A stretch of DNA of 64,000 nt from Epibacterium sp. Ofav1-8 (GTDB lineage: Bacteria > Pseudomonadota > Alphaproteobacteria > Rhodobacterales > Rhodobacteraceae): the NCBI RefSeq assembly GCF_022348185.1, contig NZ_JAKRFD010000004.1:186001-250000 (forward strand). Reading direction: 5' to 3'. The position numbers and the translations under genes are program-made. Positions 43,871 through 53,807 of this stretch are shown here, piece by piece (position 1 is the first letter of the stretch; each line of letters begins with the position of its first letter). The notes below the pieces were generated by a model. That model made no database searches, had not been told where the DNA came from, and worked only from the letters and a program-made list of their open reading frames with translations.

Positions 43871-44770
43871 ATGGTTATGAAAAACTATCGCCGGAACCTG
43901 CCGCCTCTGGACGGGCTGATGTTCTTTGAGGCCGCCGCGCGGCACATGAATTTCTCGCGTGCGGCGGAGGAGCTGCTGGTGTCGCAGACCGCCGTCAGCA
44001 AACGCATCCAGCAGCTGGAAGCCCATCTTGGCCGCGCCCTGTTCCTGCGCGACGGGCGCAGACTGCGGCTCACCGCCGAGGGCGAGAGCCTGCGCGACCA
44101 CGCCAGCCTGTTGCTGGATTTTGCCGAAATGACTCTCTCGAACCTGATCCAGCGCCCAGATGCGGCAGTGCGGATCGCCGCCAACAGCGCCGTCTCGCTG
44201 TTCTGGCTTACCCCCCGTTTGCGCAGCTTTGGCCTCTCGGCCGAGGCCGCGCCGGTGGAAATGGTCACCACGGATCAGATCGGGGCGCTGTTGGATGGCG
44301 GCAACGACCTCGCCATTCTCTACGGCAATGGCCATTGGGAGGGCATGGACTGCGTTTCGCTGTTTGCCGATGTCATGCTGCCGGTCGCCGCCCCGGAGGT
44401 CGCAGCCCAAATGCGCCCGGATCGGTGTCTGGCCGATCACGATCCCGAAACCGCACCGCCATTGCTGACATTCGACCGTCTTTCGCCAGATTGGACCAAC
44501 TGGCAGAACTGGCCGGGCTTGCCCAACCTGGCGGGGTGGAAAACCCTTCCATGCCGCACCTATGCGCAGTCCATCGGCCGGGCGCTACAGGGCGATGGCA
44601 TTGCACTCGGCAGCCGCCATCTCCTCGATTTCGAACTCAGTAGCGGGGCGCTGGTGCCGCTGCTGCCGGAACTGCCGCACCCGCGCAATGGCTACTATCT
44701 GGCCCATCAGACCAACCGCCCTCTGTCCGACGCGGCAACCCGCCTTTACAGGAGCCTCCTGTCGCGCTGA
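43871..44770 (+). CDS. LysR-family transcriptional regulator (GcvA-like)
   Basis: A 299-residue regulator. The N-terminal helix-turn-helix reads LPPLDGLMFFEAAARHMNFSRAAEELLVSQTAVSKRIQQLE, typical of GcvA-like LysR proteins, followed by LGRALFLRDGRRLRLTAEGE. The C-terminal substrate-binding domain covers about 95-295. It is divergent from the DddP-like M24 gene, the classic layout for a LysR protein and its target. A second ATG six nt downstream is an alternative start. Confidence 0.9.
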   Translation: MVMKNYRRNLPPLDGLMFFEAAARHMNFSRAAEELLVSQTAVSKRIQQLEAHLGRALFLRDGRRLRLTAEGESLRDHASLLLDFAEMTLSNLIQRPDAAVRIAANSAVSLFWLTPRLRSFGLSAEAAPVEMVTTDQIGALLDGGNDLAILYGNGHWEGMDCVSLFADVMLPVAAPEVAAQMRPDRCLADHDPETAPPLLTFDRLSPDWTNWQNWPGLPNLAGWKTLPCRTYAQSIGRALQGDGIALGSRHLLDFELSSGALVPLLPELPHPRNGYYLAHQTNRPLSDAATRLYRSLLSR

Positions 44771-44786
44771 CACTGCTTGGGTCCGG

Positions 44787-45386
44787 TCAGACCCGCACCA
44801 GCGGCACATGCGGCGCACAGCTTTCCGGGATCAGCCCGGTCAGCCGGGGATCGTCCGCGATTTCCACCGCGCGCCGATAGGGCACAAAGCCCGACCGGAT
44901 GTAGAACGCCAGCGCCGGCGCGCTGTCGAGGGTGCAGGTGTGCACAAAGAACCGCGAGATCGGTCGCTTGAACGCACGCTCCAGCGCATGCTCCATCAGC
45001 CACCGGCCCACGCCACCGCCGGTCAAGGCAGGCGACAGCCCCAGAAACGACAGCTCGCAGGCCCCGTCCTGCATCCATTCCAGTTCCAGCAGCCCGAGGT
45101 CGGTGCCATCCTTCTGCACCGTCCAGACTTCGACGCTGTCCGATGCCAGATGCGCCTCCAGTGCCGAGGGCTCCATCATCAGCCGCGAGAACCACAGGTA
45201 TTCCTCCCCGACCAAACGGTAGAGGTTGAGATAGGCCTCGGCAGAGGGCGCGTCCTGCAGCTGCACACTCAGTTCCGGCAGATCCGGAACCGCGCGCGGC
45301 TCGGGGCGCTGCGTCATCTCAAGATAGGTCACCACCGAAGCGATCTTACCGGGCGCAAGCTCGGTGATTCCATCAGGCAGGGTCAT
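44787..45386 (-). CDS. GNAT family acetyltransferase
   Basis: A 199-residue protein with a C-terminal GNAT domain: LGLLELEWMQDG, then motif A LSFLGLSPALTGGGVGRWLMEHAL with the acetyl-CoA loop, then TLDSAPALAFYIRSGFVPYRRA. The substrate is unknown. GGAGGACCC lies just before the ATG at 45386, favouring this start. It is convergent with the LysR gene (16-bp gap). Confidence 0.85.
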   Translation of the reverse strand: MTLPDGITELAPGKIASVVTYLEMTQRPEPRAVPDLPELSVQLQDAPSAEAYLNLYRLVGEEYLWFSRLMMEPSALEAHLASDSVEVWTVQKDGTDLGLLELEWMQDGACELSFLGLSPALTGGGVGRWLMEHALERAFKRPISRFFVHTCTLDSAPALAFYIRSGFVPYRRAVEIADDPRLTGLIPESCAPHVPLVRV

Positions 45387-45462
45387 CGGGTCCTCCAACG
45401 GGTCAAAGGTCAGTTGCCACAGGCTAGTTCACCACAAGAGCCCAGCACAACCCCCTGCCCTA

Positions 45463-45494
45463 AAACGAAAAACGCCCCGGATCTCTCCGGGGCG
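45463..45494 (-). terminator. Rho-independent terminator of eno
   Basis: On the minus strand CGCCCCGGA and TCCGGGGCG pair around GAGA and are followed by TTTTTCGTTTT. It lies 26 nt past the eno stop. Confidence 0.93.
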
Positions 45495-45519
45495 CCCGTC
45501 ACGGTCAAAGGCGGGATGC

Positions 45520-47022
<1,503 letters not shown>

Positions 47023-47044
47023 TTAACAGGTCAAGCATGCGCGC

Positions 47045-48283
47045 ATGTCCAAACCCGTCCGATTCCACGAATTTCTTCTCAGCAACGCGCCCTATCTTTC
47101 GGCGGGTGTGCTGCTGACCTTCCTGTCGAGCTTTGGGCAGACCTTTTTCATCTCGGTCTTTGCCGGGCAGATCCAGACGGAGTTTGGTCTCAGCCATGCG
47201 GGCTGGGGCGGGCTTTATATGGTGGGCACCACAGCCTCGGCCCTGGTGATGGTGGCGGCGGGGGGCCTGTCGGACATTCTGCGGGTGCGCCAGCTCGGTG
47301 CGCTTGTGCTCTGTGGACTGGCGGCGGCCTGTGTGCTGATGGCGCTCAATCACAGCTACTGGGTCTTGCCACTGTCGATATTCGCGCTGCGGTTCTTTGG
47401 TCAGGGCATGAGCACCCACCTGGCGATCATCGCCATGGCGCGGTGGTTTGTCGCCACGCGCGGACGGGCGCTGTCGATTGCGGCCCTTGGCGTATCGCTC
47501 GGCCAGGCCCTCTTGCCACTGATCTTTGTGGCACTGATGACGATACTGGACTGGCGCACGCTCTGGCTGGTCAGCGCCGCTGTCTGCCTGATGGGCGCGC
47601 CCGTGTTGGTGCGGCTGCTCTCACAGGAACGCACGCCGCAATCCTCCTCAGAGGATGTCAGCAGCACCGGCATGGACAACCGCCACTGGACCCGCTGGGA
47701 GGCCCTGCGTTCGCCGGTGTTCTGGCTGATGGTGCCGTCCAATCTGGGACCCGCGGCCTTCACAACGGCATTCTTCTTTCACCAGCTCCATTTCGCGACT
47801 ACGAAAGGCTGGACCCTTCTGGAACTGGTGGCGTATTTCCCCTTTTTCACCGTGATGTCGGTCGTTTCCATGCTGGTGGCGGGCTGGGCGCTGGACCGCT
47901 GGGGCGCAACACGGCTGATGCCGCTTTATCAGCTGCCCCTGGTCGCGGCCTTCGTCATCTTTGCCACCGTCTCCAGCGGCGTGGGCATGGCTGCGGGGTT
48001 CTTCTGCATGGCCGCCTCGGTCGGGGCGCATTCGGTGTTGCCCAGTTCGTTCTGGGCCGAAGTCTACGGCACCCGCAGCATCGGCGCGATCAAGTCACTC
48101 GTGATGGCGGTCATGGTCTTTGGTACCGCCGTCGGGCCAGGCCTGACCGGGCTGCTGATCGATCTTGGCATCAGCTTTGACAAACAAGGCTATGGGATCG
48201 CGGTATATTTCCTGCTCACCACCCTCTGCATGGTGATCGGTGTCGCTGCGGCACGCGGGCGGCTGATCGCCGCACCCGCCTGA
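47045..48283 (+). CDS. MFS transporter
   Basis: A 412-residue protein with about 12 hydrophobic helices. The loop GLSDILRVRQLGALVL after TM2 and RWFVATRGRALSIAALGVSLGQALLP in the middle fit the major facilitator superfamily, monocarboxylate/oxalate-formate-like group. The substrate cannot be told. Its stop codon lies inside a palindrome shared with the convergent DMT transporter gene. Confidence 0.88.
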   Translation: MSKPVRFHEFLLSNAPYLSAGVLLTFLSSFGQTFFISVFAGQIQTEFGLSHAGWGGLYMVGTTASALVMVAAGGLSDILRVRQLGALVLCGLAAACVLMALNHSYWVLPLSIFALRFFGQGMSTHLAIIAMARWFVATRGRALSIAALGVSLGQALLPLIFVALMTILDWRTLWLVSAAVCLMGAPVLVRLLSQERTPQSSSEDVSSTGMDNRHWTRWEALRSPVFWLMVPSNLGPAAFTTAFFFHQLHFATTKGWTLLELVAYFPFFTVMSVVSMLVAGWALDRWGATRLMPLYQLPLVAAFVIFATVSSGVGMAAGFFCMAASVGAHSVLPSSFWAEVYGTRSIGAIKSLVMAVMVFGTAVGPGLTGLLIDLGISFDKQGYGIAVYFLLTTLCMVIGVAAARGRLIAAPA

Positions 48284-48294
48284 GATCAGGCGGG
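48275..48294. terminator. Shared hairpin at the convergent ends of two transporter genes
   Basis: CCCGCCTGA-GA-TCAGGCGGG is a perfect 9-bp palindrome. Both TGA stop codons (48281-48283 plus, 48286-48288 minus) lie inside it. No T-run is seen, so it may act as an mRNA end-stabilising or Rho-associated structure rather than an intrinsic terminator. Confidence 0.5.
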
Positions 48295-49179
48295 CTGTAC
48301 CGCCATCCGCGCGGCGCGACGGGCCAGACGCCGTTCACGCACAAAGGTATAGAGCCCGGTGGCAATGATCAGCGCCGACCCCAGCAATGTCATCGCATCG
48401 GGGCGCTCGGCAAACACGATCGCGCCGCCAATCATCGAAAACACCAGGCGCGAGTAGCGAAACGGCGTGATGACCGCCGCATCGGCGATCCGCGTCGCGG
48501 TGACGATACCGTAATAGGCAATGACTCCGAACAGCGTGCCGCAGGCAAGCATGCCCCACTCGAACGAGGTCGGCGCGACCATCTGCTCGCCTGTGAGCAG
48601 CAACAGAAGCGCCCCTGCCACAACCACCGCCGCATAGGCCTGCACGCTGACGATCGACGACGGGATGCTGACATTCATGCGCCGGGTCATCAGATCCCGC
48701 GCCGCCACACAAAGCACCGAGATCAGCACCAGCAGCGCGTTTGGCTCAAACCCCTCGAGACCGGGACGAATGATCAGCAGCACCCCGACAAAGCCGACAA
48801 AGATCGCGCTCCAGCGGCGCCAGCCCACCTGCTCGCCCAGAAACAGGGCCGCCCCCATGGTGATCGCCAGGGGCGTGGCCTGAAACACCGCCGCCACCAC
48901 GGAGATATCCACCAGCGCCAACGCGGTGGCAAAGCTCATCGCCGCCCCACCCTCTGCCAGCGCCCGCAGGATTGGCATCATCCGCCAGGCTGCCGGATTG
49001 CGCAGGCTTTGCCGCTGCACCGTCAGGGCCAGGAAGAACACCACCCCGGCGCCCAGTCCGATCAGGATCAGGATCTGTCCCACCGGCAAGCCGCCGGACA
49101 GCTGCTTGATGAACAGGTCCTCGATGGTGAACCCCACCATGGCGACCAGCAGCAGCAGAATACCTTTAACGTTGTCCAT
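48286..49179 (-). CDS. DMT (EamA) family transporter
   Basis: A 297-residue protein with ten hydrophobic helices in two EamA repeats. The first has FIKQLSGGLPVGQILILIGLGAG and VVAAVFQATPLAITMGAALFLGEQVGWRRW; the second has AAVITPFRYSRLVFSMIGGAIVFAERPD. EamA members export metabolites such as amino acids or purines. I chose ATG 49179 because GAGG is 9 nt upstream; ATGs at 49188 and 49194 are alternatives. Confidence 0.88.
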   Translation of the reverse strand: MDNVKGILLLLVAMVGFTIEDLFIKQLSGGLPVGQILILIGLGAGVVFFLALTVQRQSLRNPAAWRMMPILRALAEGGAAMSFATALALVDISVVAAVFQATPLAITMGAALFLGEQVGWRRWSAIFVGFVGVLLIIRPGLEGFEPNALLVLISVLCVAARDLMTRRMNVSIPSSIVSVQAYAAVVVAGALLLLLTGEQMVAPTSFEWGMLACGTLFGVIAYYGIVTATRIADAAVITPFRYSRLVFSMIGGAIVFAERPDAMTLLGSALIIATGLYTFVRERRLARRAARMAVQPA

Positions 49180-49320
49180 GGGGTGCATCCTCATACGGCG
49201 GCGAAGTCGGGGTTGCTTCGGCATCGCGCGATGCGACCGGTTGACGCAAGCCGGAAAACGTCGCGGCCTCACCAGAGTTTGTGACGCCAGCCATGACAAT
49301 TCGTGATGAAAGGGCGACGA

Positions 49321-49737
49321 TCAGCCGTCGTTCTTGATCGGAACGCCGTAGAGTTCCAGCTTGTGACCCTTCAGGCGATAGCCCAGCTTTGCGGCGATCT
49401 TTTCCTGAAGCGCCTCGATTTCGGGGTCGCAGAACTCGATCACCGCGCCGGTGTTGAGGTCGATCAGGTGGTCGTGGTGGTCGCGGTCCGCATCCTCGTA
49501 GCGCGCGCGCCCATCGCCGAACTCCAGCCTGTCGAGTATGCCGGATTCCTCGAACAGTTTCACCGTGCGATATACCGTGGCGAGGGAAATCCCGTTATCG
49601 ATGGCGTTGGCGCGGGCATGCAGCTCTTCGACATCGGGGTGATCGAGGCTTTCCTGAAGGACGCGGGCAATGGTCCGGCGCGGTCCGGTCATGCGCAGGC
49701 CCTGCGCCTCGCAGCGGGAAATGATCGTGTCGGTCAT
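49321..49737 (-). CDS. Fur/Mur family metalloregulator
   Basis: A 138-residue regulator. The winged helix has LRMTGPRRTIARVL and GISLATVYRTVKLFEESGIL. The metal-sensing segment is HHDHLIDLNTGAVIEFCDPEIEAL. In gammaproteobacterial Fur this is HHDHLICLDCG; the first structural CxxC is absent here, as in alphaproteobacterial Fur/Mur proteins that respond to manganese as well as iron. Iron or manganese regulation therefore cannot be separated by sequence. ATG 49737 gives the family-length protein. Confidence 0.88.
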   Translation of the reverse strand: MTDTIISRCEAQGLRMTGPRRTIARVLQESLDHPDVEELHARANAIDNGISLATVYRTVKLFEESGILDRLEFGDGRARYEDADRDHHDHLIDLNTGAVIEFCDPEIEALQEKIAAKLGYRLKGHKLELYGVPIKNDG

Positions 49738-50121
49738 GCCTGTCTTATCCCTGTCACTCGATGCGGGGGTCCTTGCTTGGCGCTTCTTTTTAGCGAATGC
49801 AACCCCCGTCGAAAACAGCCAAGTCACACAACAGGTCATTGACATTTACCGCACGGGCCGCCATTTGGCCTTCAGGCATACCCTCTGCCGCGTGAGCAGA
49901 GCCCCGTGACCACGCCGCCCCGCAAGGGACCGGCGCGTGATCTCCGGCCGGATCCCGGCAGGACGTCACAGACATATCGGGGGCTGATCAGGGATGCCAT
50001 GGTTCCAAGATCACGCGTGGGGCTAGTTGCGAGAGATCGGCCAGACGGCATGCGGCCGTCCGGGTCTGAGGTCTCCGCCCCACTGAATGATCGGGAGGTA
50101 CGGCTGAACGCCTGCCCCCGA
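49738..50121. other. Gene-free region between fur/mur and the DEAD-box helicase gene
   Basis: No supported gene. The only open frame of note is an upstream extension of the regulator without a start signal. The region must carry both divergent promoters; the part up to 49860 is AT-richer than its surroundings. Confidence 0.5.
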
Positions 50122-50152
50122 AACGGCTGTGCGCCTGCGGGCGGCAGCCGTT
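50122..50152 (+). promoter_or_regulatory. 5' UTR hairpin next to the helicase ribosome-binding site
   Basis: AACGGCTG and CAGCCGTT form a perfect 8-bp outer stem, with an inner CGCC/GGCG stem and a TGCG loop. The GAGAGGA ribosome-binding site starts two nt after it. Such a hairpin could tune helicase translation, for example with temperature; that is inference. Confidence 0.4.
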
Positions 50153-50165
50153 GAGAGGACGTTGA

Positions 50166-51500
50166 ATGACTGAATTTTCCACGATGGACCTGCCCAAGCA
50201 CCTGCACACCCGCATGGAAGCCATGGGCTTTAACACTCCCACCCCCATTCAGGCGCGCGCGATTCCGCATGCCCTGAACGGTCAGGATGTTCTGGGTCTC
50301 GCCCAGACCGGCACCGGCAAGACCGCGGCCTTTGGTGTGCCGCTGGTGGCGCAGATGCTGGCATATGGCCACAAGCCCGCCGCCGGGACCGTGCGCGGTT
50401 TGATCCTTGCCCCGACGCGCGAGCTTGCAAACCAGATCGCCGAAACCCTGCGTGGCCTCACCGAAGGCAGCCCGCTCAAGACCGGGCTGGTGGTGGGGGG
50501 TGTCTCCATCAATCCACAGATCAACCGGCTGTCCCGTGGCACCGACATTCTGGTCGCCACCCCCGGACGTCTCTTGGATATTCTCGACCGCAAGGCGCTG
50601 GATCTGGGATCTTGTGACTTTCTGGTTCTGGACGAGGCCGACCAGATGCTTGATCTGGGCTTTATCCACGCCCTGCGCAAGATCGCAGCGCTTCTGCCCG
50701 AAAAGCGCCAGACCATGCTGTTCTCGGCCACGATGCCCAAGCAGATGAACGAGATCGCAAATGCCTATCTCAAGAGCCCCGTGCGCATTGAGGTGACCCC
50801 TCCGGGTAAGCCCGCCGCCAAGGTCACCCAGTCCGTGCATTTCATTGCCAAGGCAGAGAAACTCAGCCTTCTGAAGGAGTTGCTGGCCAAACATGATGGC
50901 GAGCGCACGCTGGTGTTTGGCCGCACCAAACACGGCATGGAAAAGCTGATGAAGGTGCTGGACAAGGCAGGTTTCAAGGCGGCGGCGATTCACGGCAACA
51001 AAAGCCAGGGCCAGCGCGAGCGGGCGTTGAAGGCCTTTAAGTCAGGCGAGATCACCGTGCTGGTGGCCACCGACGTGGCCGCGCGCGGCTTGGATATTCC
51101 GGATGTGAAATACGTCTACAATTACGAGCTGCCCAATGTGCCGGACGCCTATGTGCACCGGATCGGCCGCACCGCGCGTGCGGGCAAGGATGGTCAGGCC
51201 GTGGCCTTCTGTGCCCCGGATGAGATCGGCGATCTGAAGGCGATCCAGAAGACCATGAACATCACCATTCCCGTGGCCTCGGGCCGCGCCTGGGAAGAAC
51301 TGCCCGATCCGGCCGCCAAACCCGCACGTGGTGGTGGCGGACGTGGTCGCCCCGGTGGCGGTGGTGGCCGTGGCAAAGGCAGCGGCAAACCCGGTGGTGG
51401 GCGCCGTCGCTTTGGCGGGGGCAAACCCGACGGTCAGCCCGGTGGTGGCGAAGCCCGGAACCCCGCTGGCGGTGGCGGGCGGCGTCGGCGCCAGTCCTGA
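50166..51500 (+). CDS. DEAD-box RNA helicase (RhlE-like)
   Basis: A 444-residue ATP-dependent RNA helicase. Core motifs are the Q motif (GFNTPTPIQA), AQTGTGKT (46-53), PTRELANQI, TPGRLLD, DEAD (156-159), SAT, VATDVAARGLDIP and HRIGRTARAG. The C-terminal 70 residues are Gly/Arg-rich (GGGGRGRPGGGGGRGKG), an RNA-binding RGG-like tail. RhlE-type helicases act in ribosome assembly and RNA decay. GAGAGGA precedes the ATG. Confidence 0.94.
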   Translation: MTEFSTMDLPKHLHTRMEAMGFNTPTPIQARAIPHALNGQDVLGLAQTGTGKTAAFGVPLVAQMLAYGHKPAAGTVRGLILAPTRELANQIAETLRGLTEGSPLKTGLVVGGVSINPQINRLSRGTDILVATPGRLLDILDRKALDLGSCDFLVLDEADQMLDLGFIHALRKIAALLPEKRQTMLFSATMPKQMNEIANAYLKSPVRIEVTPPGKPAAKVTQSVHFIAKAEKLSLLKELLAKHDGERTLVFGRTKHGMEKLMKVLDKAGFKAAAIHGNKSQGQRERALKAFKSGEITVLVATDVAARGLDIPDVKYVYNYELPNVPDAYVHRIGRTARAGKDGQAVAFCAPDEIGDLKAIQKTMNITIPVASGRAWEELPDPAAKPARGGGGRGRPGGGGGRGKGSGKPGGGRRRFGGGKPDGQPGGGEARNPAGGGGRRRRQS

Positions 51501-51537
51501 ACGAAGCGCTCTTTCGAGCAGCGCGACTACGTCGCGC

Positions 51538-51565
51538 AGGCTCAAGATCCGTGGATCTTGAGCCT
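51538..51565. repeat. Perfect inverted repeat after the helicase gene
   Basis: AGGCTCAAGATCC and GGATCTTGAGCCT are perfect 13-nt arms separated by GT. It lies 38 nt past the helicase stop, without a clear T-run. Confidence 0.7.
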
Positions 51566-51627
51566 CCCTCCCGGGCATTCTCCCGCCCCTTTCACAGGCG
51601 CTAAAGCGCCAACAAAAGCGTTGGGCC

Positions 51628-51658
51628 GCGCAGGCCGCGCCAAAGGCGCGGCCTGCGC
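51628..51658. repeat. Strong GC-rich hairpin between helicase and selO
   Basis: GCGCAGGCCGCGCC-AAA-GGCGCGGCCTGCGC is a perfect 14-bp stem with an AAA loop. It lies between the convergent helicase and selO genes and has no T-run. The AAA-loop design resembles the first hairpin of repeat family 1. Confidence 0.7.
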
Positions 51659-51718
51659 CCCCGGGCGACGCGGAACGCGGCGCAAAACCTCTTGCCTTGG
51701 CAGGGCAGACCCGTCTGC

Positions 51719-53137
51719 TCAGGTGCCGCAGAACGTCGCCTGCACCACCTCATCCTCCGCAGGTGGGCGGCGCAGGTCTGCAAATTCTTCGCTGGTCTCA
51801 AACGGCGACGCCAATGCGGTCATCAGGCGCTCAAACGGGGCATAATCACCTGCCACCGCCGAGGCGATCATCTGCTCGATCCGGTGATTGCGCGGGATCA
51901 GAACCGGGTTGGCGCGCGCCATTCGCGCTTGGGTATCAGTTTCACTTTTTATACGCTCTTTCCAGCGCGCCTCCCAGGCGTCAAAGCTTGCAGGCTCAAG
52001 AAACTGATCGCGGGCATGTCCCTCCAACAGCGCGCGGAAGCTATTGGTGAAATCGGCCTGCCCCTGTGCCATCACTTGCAGCAGATCGCTCACCAATTCC
52101 AAATCGCCCTCAGCGACAGTGCCGATGCCGATCTTTGCACAGAACCGGCGCAGCCAGGCTTCCTGCAACAGATCCGGCATGGCATGGACGATTTCGGTTG
52201 CTTCATCCAGCACGCTTTCGGGATCATCCTCCAGCTGGATCAGCGCCGTGGCAAGCTGAGCGAGGTTCCAGACCGCGATCTGCGGCTGGTTCGCATAGGC
52301 ATAGCGCCCGGTGCGATCAATCGAGGAAAACACCCGGTTCGGATGATAGACATCCATAAAGGCGCAGGGGCCGTAATCGATGGTTTCCCCTGCGATGGAG
52401 GAGTTATCCGTGTTCATCACGCCATGAATGAACCCCACGCCCATCCACGCGGAGATCAGCTCTACCTGTGCATCCCGCACTGCTCGCAACAGCCCCATCG
52501 GCCCCTGCGCCTCCGGGTAGTGGCGTGCAATGGCATAGTCCGTGAGGGTCCGCAGCGCCTCGTGATGGCCGCGCGCGGCAAAGATCTGAAAGGTGCCCAC
52601 GCGCAGATGGCTCCGCGCCACGCGGGTCAGAACCGCCCCGGGCAAGCCGCCCTCGCGCCAGACCGTCTCGCCCGTTTCCACGGCCGCCAGCGCCCGCGTG
52701 GTCGGGATGCCAAGCGCGTGCATGGCCTCAGAGACGACATATTCCCGCAGAACCGGGCCGAGCCATGCGCGCCCGTCGCCATTGCGCGAATAAGGCGTGG
52801 GACCCGAGCCTTTAAGCTGGATATCACGGCGAATGCCATCGGTGCCCACAACCTCGCCCAAAAGCACCGCGCGCCCATCGCCAAGCTGCGGGTTGTAGCT
52901 GCCAAACTGGTGCCCCGCATAAAGCTGCGCCAACGGGTCAGCCCCCGTGGGCACCACATTGCCGCCAAAGATGTCAGCCAGTTCCTCATCGCGCCCGCGG
53001 GTGATCCCCAACCTGGCGGCAAGCGCGTCATTGAAGGCAATGAGCCGAGGGGACTTTACCGGGGTTGGCGCCTGCCGGCTGTAGAACTCGGGCGCAAGTT
53101 GCGCATATGTATTGTCAAACGGGATATCGAGGGTCAT
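51719..53137 (-). CDS. selO: Protein adenylyltransferase SelO (YdiU/UPF0061)
   Basis: A 472-residue pseudokinase-fold AMPylator. Family segments are QLYAGHQFGSYNPQLGDGRA, LKGSGPTPYSRNGDGRA, REYVVSEAMHALGIPTTRAL and the metal-binding MNTDNSSIAGETIDYGPCAFMD. SelO transfers AMP to Ser/Thr/Tyr of redox proteins. Some SelO end in a selenocysteine or Cys; this one ends ...EVVQATFCGT, keeping a Cys near the C-terminus. ATG 53137 gives the usual MTLDIPFDNTYAQL start. It is divergent from the DUF985 gene. Confidence 0.93.
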   Translation of the reverse strand: MTLDIPFDNTYAQLAPEFYSRQAPTPVKSPRLIAFNDALAARLGITRGRDEELADIFGGNVVPTGADPLAQLYAGHQFGSYNPQLGDGRAVLLGEVVGTDGIRRDIQLKGSGPTPYSRNGDGRAWLGPVLREYVVSEAMHALGIPTTRALAAVETGETVWREGGLPGAVLTRVARSHLRVGTFQIFAARGHHEALRTLTDYAIARHYPEAQGPMGLLRAVRDAQVELISAWMGVGFIHGVMNTDNSSIAGETIDYGPCAFMDVYHPNRVFSSIDRTGRYAYANQPQIAVWNLAQLATALIQLEDDPESVLDEATEIVHAMPDLLQEAWLRRFCAKIGIGTVAEGDLELVSDLLQVMAQGQADFTNSFRALLEGHARDQFLEPASFDAWEARWKERIKSETDTQARMARANPVLIPRNHRIEQMIASAVAGDYAPFERLMTALASPFETSEEFADLRRPPAEDEVVQATFCGT

Positions 53138-53204
53138 GGGCCAAACATATGCCGCCCCACCCGAATTACCACCCGCAATCACACCAACTCCGGAGCCGAA
53201 GTGC

Positions 53205-53657
53205 ATGACGCAGGACATGAGCGCAGATAAGATTATCCAGATCCTTGGACTGGAACGTCACCCCGAGGGCGGCTGGTACCGCCAGACCTGGGTTGAGGAC
53301 GTCGGCGAAGACACCCATCGTTCCTCGTCTCGGCCCTGTGGCACCTGCATCTACTTCCTGCTTGGCGCAGGCGAGCGCAGCCACTGGCACCGGGTCGATG
53401 CCACGGAAATCTGGCTCTATCACGCAGGCGCGCCGCTCATCCTCTCCCTTTCAGAAACCGACCAAGGCCCCGCCAGAGATCACCTCCTGACCCCAAACCT
53501 GCGGGAGGGCCGCCCGCAGGTGATTGTTCCCAAAGATCACTGGCAAGCCGCACGCAGCACTGGCGCGTGGACATTGGTCAGCTGCACGGTGTCGCCGGGG
53601 TTTGAGTTTTCCGGCTTCACCCTCGCGCCCGAAGGCTTTGACATTCCACGCAACTAA
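53205..53657 (+). CDS. DUF985 (cupin_5) family protein
   Basis: A 150-residue cupin: ILGLERHPEGGWYRQTW opens the domain, then TCIYFLLGAGERSHWHRVDATEIWLYHAGAPLILSL and VSCTVSPGFEFSGFTLAPEGF. The HWHR..EIW pattern fits the cupin metal/ligand site. The biochemical role is unknown. ATG at 53217 is an alternative start. It is divergent from selO with a 67-bp gap. Confidence 0.88.
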   Translation: MTQDMSADKIIQILGLERHPEGGWYRQTWVEDVGEDTHRSSSRPCGTCIYFLLGAGERSHWHRVDATEIWLYHAGAPLILSLSETDQGPARDHLLTPNLREGRPQVIVPKDHWQAARSTGAWTLVSCTVSPGFEFSGFTLAPEGFDIPRN

Positions 53658-53665
53658 CCACGCCT

Positions 53666-53748
53666 GAGGTATTTCGCTTCGGGCAAAGCCCGAAGCGACC
53701 CGCGCCGCGCAGCCGTTCCGGCTGCGCGGCGCTCGGCCCAACGGGAGC
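53666..53748 (-). repeat. Intergenic repeat family 1, copy 1
   Basis: Plus-strand order: TGAGGTATTTCGCTTCGGGC-AAA-GCCCGAAGCG hairpin, then GCGCCGCGCAGCC-GTTCC-GGCTGCGCGGCGC hairpin, then TCGGCCCAACGGGAG. Read on the minus strand, it aligns end to end with 58469-58554. Arms and flanks are conserved; loops and the second stem vary in a pair-preserving way. The TGAGGT end lies 7 nt after the DUF985 stop. Confidence 0.8.
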
Positions 53749-53807
53749 GGGTGCATTTCATATGCTGCCCGCGACGGGCGGGAGCCTCCCCGCATCTAAG
53801 AAACATA

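Noticed and set aside
43775-44440. Long N-terminal extension of the M24 protein
   Set aside because: It is antisense to the LysR gene; the ATG at 43774 has a good ribosome-binding site and the family length.
42389-44770. 793-codon frame starting far upstream of the LysR gene
   Set aside because: Only the last 299 codons are LysR-like; the rest is antisense to the M24 gene.
49872-50993. 373-codon frame antisense to the helicase
   Set aside because: It mirrors the conserved helicase motifs and has no domain of its own.
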